IMG/VR virus record: IMGVR_UViG_3300030106_002420
Coordinates: 1-30,159 of that record
Length of the DNA: 30,159 nt
Origin: a virus
Strand: one strand, 5' to 3'
The stretch's first letter is position 1; each line of letters opens with the position of its first letter. Under the pieces are notes generated by a model. It made no database searches. It was not told where the DNA came from and was given only the letters and a program-made list of their open reading frames with translations. Both the position numbers and the translations under genes were made by a program. Shown here piece after piece: positions 6,864 through 15,600 of this stretch.

Positions 6864-7664
6864 TTAAATCCACTTTATCTCAAGGTCAATTATTCTTTGG
6901 CTGACAGCAGTACCACCAACGCTACCATCGGCTTTAATTCTTAAAATAAATTTATCTCCAACAGCAGGATATGTAAGACTACCTCTACCACCACCGCAGG
7001 TATATATAAGTTTATAAAGACCAGTAGTAAGCGGACTACTATGATATATACCTAAACTATTAGTAGCAAATCTATTATCTTGAGTATTGTCTCTAGTAGC
7101 GTCACTATTTATTAGAGACAAACTGCCATTGGTTATTGTTGAACTAATTAAAGCACCACTACCAACAGTCCAAGTTAATGCAGAAACACCGCTATTATTT
7201 GCTGTACTAGCATCATCCCAACCTCTCAAATACGACCCGATATGTAAGTGAAAAACAGCACCGCCATTCAATATAAATTCTTGTCTACTAACTGGAACAT
7301 GCACTCTAGTTCTTGTCACTCCACCACTTTCTATTTCACTATAACCAAAATCGTGTTCTTCTAATTCTGCTAATTCTAAATATGTTTCTATTTCTTCGCT
7401 TAAATCATTTAAAATTCCATCTCCCGAACCATCATCAAATATACCATCAAATTCAGCAAACGCACCTATACTAGTTGAACTACCGCCTACGCCCCATTTA
7501 AATTCTAATGCTTGACTACTGCTTCCTGCGGGCATAGCCCCACTAGACACTGGAGCAGTAGACATTTGTATAAATTTAGTACCTGCACCACCACCAGTAG
7601 TAGCGGGAAATTGTGTATAAGTATTAATAATATGAACAGGAATAATATCACGCCCTATAACCAT
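6864..7664 (-). CDS. Putative tail fibre / receptor-binding protein, 266 aa
   Basis: No family is recognised. The protein is rich in Gly, Ser and Thr with many short beta strands, in keeping with a fibre or tip protein. Its N-terminus overlaps the previous gene by 17 bases. That ATG has only a weak upstream AAGGA, so the exact start is less sure than elsewhere. A mid-region acidic helix (EIETYLELAELEEHDF) is followed by a jelly-roll-like C-terminal half ending FILRIKADGSVGG then RIIDLEIKW. Position at the far end of the tail gene cluster suggests host recognition. Confidence 0.65.
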   Translation of the reverse strand: MVIGRDIIPVHIINTYTQFPATTGGGAGTKFIQMSTAPVSSGAMPAGSSSQALEFKWGVGGSSTSIGAFAEFDGIFDDGSGDGILNDLSEEIETYLELAELEEHDFGYSEIESGGVTRTRVHVPVSRQEFILNGGAVFHLHIGSYLRGWDDASTANNSGVSALTWTVGSGALISSTITNGSLSLINSDATRDNTQDNRFATNSLGIYHSSPLTTGLYKLIYTCGGGRGSLTYPAVGDKFILRIKADGSVGGTAVSQRIIDLEIKWI

Positions 7665-8202
7665 ATAGCGTAACTTTTAATCCTTTACCAGCAGTTGAAG
7701 AACCTACTTGGTCTATATCAAAAGTAATCAAAGCATCATCGGCTAAGGCAGTATCACTCATTACTGCGGCACTAGCGGCAGTAGAAGAAGTGAGTTCGCT
7801 TGCATCAATAGATAATTTAGTGCTTAATATTGTAGAACCTGCTTCATTAATGTCTACAATAATAGTAGCACCTACCGGAGCAGTTGTGCAGTTTGCTTTT
7901 ACTCCTGTTAAAGTCATAGCAAATGGCATATGAAAACTTGCTTTACCAGTTCCCGTAGTTAAATCAGTAGTTTCATCCGATAAAGCAACGATAAAAACTT
8001 CTTCTGTAACTTTTACATCTGTTCCTGCACCATTAATAAAATGTAAATGATTATCAGCATTAGTATATAATTGCCCTCTATCAGCAGTATTACTAGGGGC
8101 TGATATTTCATCTAAAGATATTGCACCCTCTACTGTTAATTTAGCGTTAGCATCGGGGCTTGCAGTTCCTATACTAACATTACCATCAGTATGAATCCTC
8201 AT
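7648..8202 (-). CDS. C-terminal part of the tail fibre (out of frame with its N-terminal part)
   Basis: From the first ATG this reads MRIHTDGNVSIGT, a motif usually found in the middle of phage fibres as ERMRIDSSGNVGIGT. The same frame stays open upstream to 8277 and encodes STATSDDAVAERM just before that ATG. No ribosome-binding site precedes the ATG. The natural reading is therefore that this is the C-terminal ~200 residues of the fibre encoded at 8211-9299, separated by one base. It ends KVTLYGYRA, a typical fibre C-terminal strand. The final part is a beta-sandwich-like domain of about 110 residues. Confidence 0.75.
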   Translation of the reverse strand: MRIHTDGNVSIGTASPDANAKLTVEGAISLDEISAPSNTADRGQLYTNADNHLHFINGAGTDVKVTEEVFIVALSDETTDLTTGTGKASFHMPFAMTLTGVKANCTTAPVGATIIVDINEAGSTILSTKLSIDASELTSSTAASAAVMSDTALADDALITFDIDQVGSSTAGKGLKVTLYGYRA

Positions 8203-8210
8203 TCTTTCTG

Positions 8211-9299
8211 CTACTGCATCATCGCTAGTAGCAGTAGAAGAATGAAAGACGAGCCAGTTCCATCTGCTAATCCCGATTTAAGGATTAAATCTCCACCATC
8301 AGTATTACCGGAAGCGGCAGTTGTTGAACCTGCTGATATAGTTAAGTCTCTTCCAACAGTTCCCGAACCCGAAGCAGTTACACTTAATTCTGCATTTCCA
8401 CCATTAGCATAAACAATTTTATCTAAACTAGTTATGGTTAAATCTCCACTTGAATATGAAACATCCGATAAATCGTTTAATGCGGCTACACTACTTGTTC
8501 CCGCACCTATATCACTTCTTACTTCTGCCCCAGTTCTAAATTTAATAACACCACTATCACTAACTAAGAATTTATCAGTATCACTACCACAAGCCGCTAT
8601 TGAACTTAAAGTTGTAGCACCCGCTATTGTTGCTGTTCCATCCCCATTTACAGCAAATTGTAGTTGGTCTGCACTATCTGTAACTTGAAAAGTGTTAGAA
8701 GAACTAGTGCCATTAAGTTTTACTACAACTTGATTTTCTTCGGATAAAAGTGTTGTCTTTCCGCTACCCCCTGTAATAGACATTGTTTGGTCATAGCCCG
8801 AATTATCATAGCCAATACTTACATTATTAGCAACTTTACCTGTTGTTAGGTATTGAATTGTCATATCGTTAAATCCATCACTTGTGTATGTAACAACAGC
8901 AATTATGGTATCTCCCTCATCGTAAGGAGGTATTTTATTTTGAGTAGAACTACCATGCTTTCTTATTTGTAATACATTAGAACTGTTAGCGACTAATAAA
9001 TGGTGTGTATTGGCAGTTGCTTGAAAACTACTAGAAGTGAAATTTGCCGCACTCACAGGATGAAAAGCACCGTCACGATAAATCTTACCTTCGGCAACTT
9101 GTAATACATTGCTACTGCTAGCCTGTGTAATATCAAAATCAGTTGCCGACCCCTTTACAGCATAGTTTCCTTTCATGCCTAAACTTAACGCTTTGATTAA
9201 TCCCGTATGTGGGAAATCTACTGCATCAGTTATTTGGTCTATGTTTGTATCATCTTTCGTATTCGTCGCAAAATAATGCGGGTTTTCTTCACTTGCCAT
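8211..9299 (-). CDS. N-terminal part of tail fibre protein (frame-split)
   Basis: The start has AGGTAGAG upstream and lies one base after the preceding stop. The protein begins with a conserved-looking segment (MASEENPHYFATNTKDDTN), followed by beta-rich stretches with several SSNVLQV / SNTFQV strand motifs and a fibre-like segment (DLSDVSYSSGDLTI). In frame it ends with an unnatural run FILLLLLAMMQ. The other frame gives the expected continuation (STATSDDAVAERM). A -1 shift at about 8244 would join residues 1-352 here to about 198 residues of the 7648 frame, giving one protein of about 550 aa. Whether the break is a sequencing indel, a mutation or expression control cannot be told here. Confidence 0.8.
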   Translation of the reverse strand: MASEENPHYFATNTKDDTNIDQITDAVDFPHTGLIKALSLGMKGNYAVKGSATDFDITQASSSNVLQVAEGKIYRDGAFHPVSAANFTSSSFQATANTHHLLVANSSNVLQIRKHGSSTQNKIPPYDEGDTIIAVVTYTSDGFNDMTIQYLTTGKVANNVSIGYDNSGYDQTMSITGGSGKTTLLSEENQVVVKLNGTSSSNTFQVTDSADQLQFAVNGDGTATIAGATTLSSIAACGSDTDKFLVSDSGVIKFRTGAEVRSDIGAGTSSVAALNDLSDVSYSSGDLTITSLDKIVYANGGNAELSVTASGSGTVGRDLTISAGSTTAASGNTDGGDLILKSGLADGTGSSFILLLLLAMMQ

Positions 9300-9300
9300 T

Positions 9301-9645
9301 TTACTCTACCTCTAAAAATATAAAAAATTCTACTGTTTCATTTGAAGAAAATGGCCCAATTCCATCGAAGTTTTCTCTAAATAACATATTAGAACTCGAA
9401 TCAAAAACTCCAACTTCTCTAAGTGTTTGTCCTGTCATAGCCGCAGTTGCTCCACTAACTGTTAATTTTATTTGAACAACATTAGCATCGGATTGGGTTG
9501 CCGTAGCAGTAGCAGTTGCTACAAGAGGAACATCTAAATCTGTTTGAGAAGAAAAGGTAGAGTTTCCACCTAGACCAACTTTACCATTATTTACTAGGCT
9601 GACTAAATGAGTAGCCAATAAATTCTGTAATTTTTCAGTTATCAA
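9301..9645 (-). CDS. Tail-collar / baseplate-type protein, 114 aa
   Basis: Starts with a TTG that overlaps the stop of the giant gene, with GGAGG seven bases upstream. The sequence has an N-terminal helix (MITEKLQNLLATHLVSL), beta strands, and the stretch LREVGVFDSSSNMLFR. That stretch is typical of small tail-collar or fibre-attachment proteins, which usually read LREVGLFD. The placement between the hub protein and the fibre fits a connector that attaches the fibre to the tail tip. Confidence 0.65.
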   Translation of the reverse strand: MITEKLQNLLATHLVSLVNNGKVGLGGNSTFSSQTDLDVPLVATATATATQSDANVVQIKLTVSGATAAMTGQTLREVGVFDSSSNMLFRENFDGIGPFSSNETVEFFIFLEVE

Positions 9646-12600
9646 AATTCTTCCTCCAATAGCGTTGTGAATGTAGTCACTCCTATGTTCAATGCATTGC
9701 TATTCGTATTTAGCGTTTCCGAATCTGTCGAGTTAGTTCCTAGTGTAAATGCCCCTGCCGGAGTTTCCTTCTTTCTAACTTTTAATTTGATTGGTTTCAC
9801 ATTTATATTTTCTAAGAGGTCGAAACTGATTTCATTATTATTAAATGAATCCTCCCTAACTTTATTATTTATATTTTGATTAGCAATTGCTAATTCTGCA
9901 AATCTATCTTCTAACCCTTTAGTATAACTTCCTAATTCTAAGTCCAAAGTTCCTTGTAAGTTATGTTGCATTTCTGTTATAATAAATTCACTTCTAGGTA
10001 TATCTTCTTCTTCTATCTCTACTGTAACTACATCCCCGACTTTAGTTTGAGAAAGCCCTTTATGCCCTACTGTAAGTTTAAGCCCATAACTTTCATCACT
10101 ATGTAATTTAAGCAATTCACTTGCTCTTTTATCTACATCTTCTTGAGTCACTAACTCATTTTCAAAAAGTTGTAAAGTCTTTCTTCCTTTCTTTTTAATA
10201 TTTTTAGGATTTTTTCTTGAGGCTTTATGTCTTTTGCCAAAAATAACAATTTCATTAAAGTTATCGAATTTATTACTTTCTCTACTGTAAGATAATATTT
10301 CAGTATTTTGATTAGATGTGGTGAAGAAAATATTAGGGAATAAGGAAGCATCTTTGCTTTCTTTTATTGTAAATATATTATTTTCTTCTAATAATGTTTT
10401 TTCTTTTTTGGCTAATAAAAATTGTATTGCAGAAAATAAATCTATTCCTCTATAATTAGGAGCAACGAAGTAAGGATAACTTGATTCAGTTAAATTAAAC
10501 TCGACATCATTTTCTTCTAATATTTCATTAATTAATTTATCAGCATCTTGACAAACAGAAACGGCAGAACCTATCATTGCTCTTTTACCAAAGTTTGTGG
10601 TTTCTCCATTAACTAAAATTTCCATAGTTTCCGAAACAGAAACTACACCTAGCATTTCTTTTTGTTCTTCTAATTCTATATGAAAACCAATTTCATTCCC
10701 ATCATCAATAAAGTTTAAGTTTGTAAAATTATTATTGTCTCCGTCACTAATATTCATTTTTATTTTACCACTACGGAAAACATTTCCTCTTAGGTTAAGT
10801 GGGTCTTCAACAACCAAATTACCATCTGTGCTTTGCCCATCGGGGTCTACCACAACATACATAGATAATACTGCTTCATTATTTCCTTCGTCTTCCCTAT
10901 TACCGAGTCTATCTTTGTATAGATAATTGTTAATATTATCATACATATTATCTTCTTTTGGTTTTTTAGTATATTTAGAAGACAGTTGATTTAATGTTAT
11001 TTTCTTTGGGCTGAAGTTATAAAAACAAGTATGATTAGGTTGCATTATTCTAAAGTTTTTAAATCGTGAAAAATGTGTTGCGCTAGAGGCCGCACTAGGG
11101 AAATCACCACTAACCGTTAGTATGTGCGTTCTATCCGGTCTTGTGGTATCTATCTCATGAGAAATTACATATAAAATATGATTTGGTGTTCCGTTGTTAA
11201 TCGAATGCCTTTCCCCGTTCTCTCCACTACCGACTCCATGTGAGCCACCTATTCCTTTAGTTCCTGCTGTTGAATAATCTTCAACTGTATCATCAAGAGG
11301 ATTAAATGTTTTAACATCCTCCGATACTAAATAACAACCTGTTAAATCAACGAAACTTAACCAATGCATATTGTCTGTATTGAATCTACCATCAAACTCA
11401 TCCCGTTGTGTTTCGGCCTGTATGACCATGTAGTCAGTAAAGGCTAAGGTTGTAACTGTTGTTCCATTAGTAGCGGTATCAGCACCAACTCTACACCTGC
11501 TTATTCTAACAGAAGTATCTTGCCCTGTACTTGTAGCATTCGCTGTCATCTTATATTCATCGGGAGAGCCGGAGATTCTTTCGTAGCCTCTAGTAAATTT
11601 AGGAACTTTCTCGCTATCAACATAAAAAGAACATATGTCAGAAGTAGACCCTAAAGAATAGTGTTCCGCTATATCATCATTATCAGCAATAAATCTACCA
11701 TGTGTAGAAGAAGTTGTATTAAATGTAGCACTTATTGTATATCCAACATCTATCTTCAAGGTTGGTTTAAATCCAACAAAAACACCATCAGCATCATTTT
11801 CATAAGTTGGAGCATTAGAACCTATTGTAGAATCTGTACTAACAACTTTGGTTGCGAAACCTGCCGGTTCTTTATTGAAACTAGTCTTATTTATTGTAGC
11901 GTTTACTAGCCCAAATCTTATTTCTTTATCGTTTGAGCCGTCTACATTTACTCCTCTAGTATTATGTATCTTAGGCATAGCCATACCAATATCTGCCTTC
12001 GCACCACTTCCTCCCGTTATATTATATCTATCAAATATAACAGGTATGTGGTTCTGCATCATTCTGTGAGAGTTTTTATTTACTGAATCTTGAAAGTTGC
12101 TGTAAGTAGAGAATAAATCTGCTCCGGTAAATCCTCGTTGTGAGTTCGTAACATCATCACCTTGATAGCAATGTTTTCCTAGAATTGGAAAAATTTGAGA
12201 TGTCAAAAAATTACTATCGGCACTTGACATTGAACCCTTTATCGTTCCTGCTAAAAATGAATAATAAGCATCATGCCCTGTGGTTGAATCGGATAAAGCA
12301 AATGGCAAAAACATACTACAATCTTCTGTTAAACTTGTTACAGAACCCGCTATTGCATTGACCCCTTTTCTTGTGGCAAAGGTAGTGTCCGTGTAAGTTG
12401 AACTGTTGCCCCCATAACCGCTATCAGCATTGCCCCTATTCGTAGTTGTAGAAACATAGTTGCTTGGGAAGCCAGTTGCATCATCAGCCAAGCCACGCAT
12501 TATTGCCCCCTGTAATAAATTTATATTACCATCCGATTCAATAAAATCATTTTCACTATTATACCCCCTTATTGTAGCAACTCCTGTATTGCTAGAACTA

Positions 12601-15600
12601 GAAGCCTGTTGAGTTTCAAAATCTATCTTAAACAATTCCATATAAGAACCATCGGGAGAACTACCATCTCTTTGATTTAATCTAGGAGAATAGTGGTCAG
12701 CACTAGAATTGGTGGCTAAGTCTGTTTTTCTTGCGGGTAAAAATGTAGTTATTGTGTTTGTTCCTACGCTATCTACTACTCCAATAAATCTACCTGCTCT
12801 ATCAACAAGTATGTCATTCTGTACTAGATTATTAGCGGAAGTAGCCGCACCTGTATCTGCTCTAACGGTATTAATTGTTGTGCCGCTTACAGAACCTATT
12901 GCTATATTATCAGCACCCGAATTAGTTATATTTGAAAAAACATATCGAGGATAGAACGCTATTGTTCCTATGTTTTTATCATTTCTTGGCACATTTTCGG
13001 GGTCAAATTGATTGTAAAAACAATCAACCACGATTTCTGTTAGTCTCATTATGCTAAATCTTCTTAACTGATTTATCTTTTTATCATCATTTACCGAGAC
13101 TATATCGTGGCTTATATAAGAGTCGTCAAACGAACTTATTGTTTGCGTCGTTCCTTTTACTGCTTCTTTAATGTCCGAATGCTGTCTTGTTGTTAATTCT
13201 CTTAGTGTTAGTAGTGAATAATTTGTTATATCTCTATCTTTAGTTACATTTAACAAACTATCCTTTCTAGTAGAAGAATAGGGCAATAAATCACTATTGC
13301 TAAACAAAAACATTCTAGCAATTTTAGGGTCTATTTGTTCAAATTTATCTTTAAATTGATGTGCGGCTCTTAACTTGGCTTCTGTGCCAATTCCATTGCC
13401 GTCAAACATTTTAACTGAAGGAAATGGAGTAAACATAATAGAAGGCATGCCTCCTTCTTGATAACTTTCTTTTTTGTATGGGTCTGCGCTTTTAGTTTCT
13501 AAAGTATTAGGGCTGTAAAATTTATCTCCAATACTAGGTAGAAAGCCTCTTGATTCAATCAATCTTTTATTATCATAATCGAAAAACTTTGCAGTAATGT
13601 TAGTTGCGTTAGCCGTAGCGTTTACAGCAGTTCCATCTAAATCAGTAAGTCTAAGTTCTCTAGCCGTAGTTGCAGTTGTTCCTATATTTATCACATTACC
13701 AACAAAGGTATCATCGGGAATACCTGCCGCAACAATTTTTTGACCTAGCCTAAATACACTTGGGTTGTGAGTATTTGTGGTAATTACAGTTCCTATTTTT
13801 GTTGCTTCTACATAAGCACTACCACTAAAGGTATCTATTTCTCCTTGACCTATAATGTTCATACCACAAATATCAGTTCCTATAATGTTATTTTGTAAGA
13901 AACCATCTGTATAATATCCCGCATTATACCTATATCCGCTAGCATAATATTTTATTTTACTAGCCACCTCTTCATAAAACCTAATATCTTCTGTATTAAA
14001 AAATAAATGTTTAGATTGGCTGTAATTTCCTTTTTCTAAATTTGTCATTCTATAATTAGAAGCACCAAAATTAGATTGATATGTTCCCATTTCGTCTAAC
14101 TTAGTGTCACCTGTAACAAAGTTTCTAGCCTTATTACTACCAACTTCGTGAAATGGTTGTTCTCCTAACATTCTGTAATTTAAAACACTAGTGATATTAT
14201 ACGCATTTGATGATTGTAATACAGGATGAATTAAAGATATATTTTTACCACCATGTAAGTGTCCACCATTTAATAAATTCAAATTATGAGTCAGTTTGGT
14301 AGTTTCTCTTGTAGAATCTTGGTTGTGGTGTCCTTCTAAAATATCTATTACTGTATTGGCCAAAAATGCAAAATTTATTGTTTGAGCAAGATTTATTGTG
14401 CTGTTAAGCGAAGCAGAACTCATGGTTACTTGAGTATCACTATCTATTGAAACGATAGTAGTTCCTGCTGTAAAATTAGAGTGATAAGTTGTCATACCTA
14501 CAAATAATTCTTTTGTTGAATTTAAGTTAGTTATTACTTTACTACCTATTCCCATATCACCTATCTTAGTAACATAACCAACTTCTCTATCTAAATATAT
14601 TCTACATTGTGTTGAAGGTAATGAGAATCTAGTAGTGGTATCGGTAGATGAGCCAGTTGCGCTAGCACTCATAGTTAAACTAGTGCTAGACTCAATAGAA
14701 GAAACAGTAGTTCCGTTTGGTATGTGAGTATGGCTTCCATTTCCTATTTCCATGCCATTTGATAAATAAGTCGTCGTTGTTGTTAGTTGAGTGCTACCTG
14801 CCGTAGTTGCTGATATTTCTAATTCTATATTTTTTTCAACTGAAATAATATTTGCTAAAAACTTTCCATTAACATAAACGGGCTTATCATGAAGATTTCT
14901 TTTGTTTCTAATATGATTATATGCTGATAGCGCATAATCACTATCTACCTCAATGAAACTTTTTGCTATGGTGAAAGCATGTGTGGTTTTACCTAAGTTA
15001 GTTTTTGAAAAAGTTGTATCTTGAGTATTAGCGTAGTTTATGTCCACTCTACCCAATGTTAAAGGATTATAGGGTGCAATAGTTACAAGCGTTCCTGCAT
15101 TTTCTCCGGCTGATTTAGTTTCTACTATTTCAAAATCTATTAGGGTGTTCACGGTATCAAAAGTTGCTTTATTAGAAAAAGTTAAACTTACTCCGGTTGC
15201 ACTTCCTGTTGCGTTTGCGCTCAACTCTAAAGTGTTACTATTCGTGATGCTACTGACTGTTGTTCCTGTTGGTATATTAGTTCCCGAAACTTCCATTCCT
15301 GCAAACAAATTAGTAGTTGATAATAAGGCTGTTATTGTTGCATCTCCCGAAGTAGTAGTTCCTGTTAAGACAACATCGTTATGTAAGCGAGATTGAAAGT
15401 GTGCATCACTTAACATATTTTGAACATCACTTATTTCATATCCAACTGCATTTTCATGTGTGCTTCCACTACTACCAACTAAGTTATCTCCTTCTTCTCC
15501 TGTAGAAGTAATCTTAACACCGGAGTTAAAGAACAAACCTTTGTTAGAAGCACCACTTAAACTAGTTGTTGAATCTACCAATGTATTTGTAGCCAATGCT

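Noticed and set aside
8191-8688. Open frames on the + strand across the tail fibre
   Set aside because: They mirror the Ser/Thr/Ala-rich fibre codons, have no ribosome-binding site, and lie opposite a well supported gene.
10151-10351. Basic frame on - strand inside the C-terminus of the giant gene
   Set aside because: It overlaps the hub-like part in another frame without a ribosome-binding site; a shadow of Lys-rich coding sequence.
15145-15396. Val/Leu-rich + strand frame within the giant tail gene, seemingly a membrane protein
   Set aside because: It is the antisense of Thr/Ser/Asn codons of the beta module; hydrophobicity is a reading artefact.
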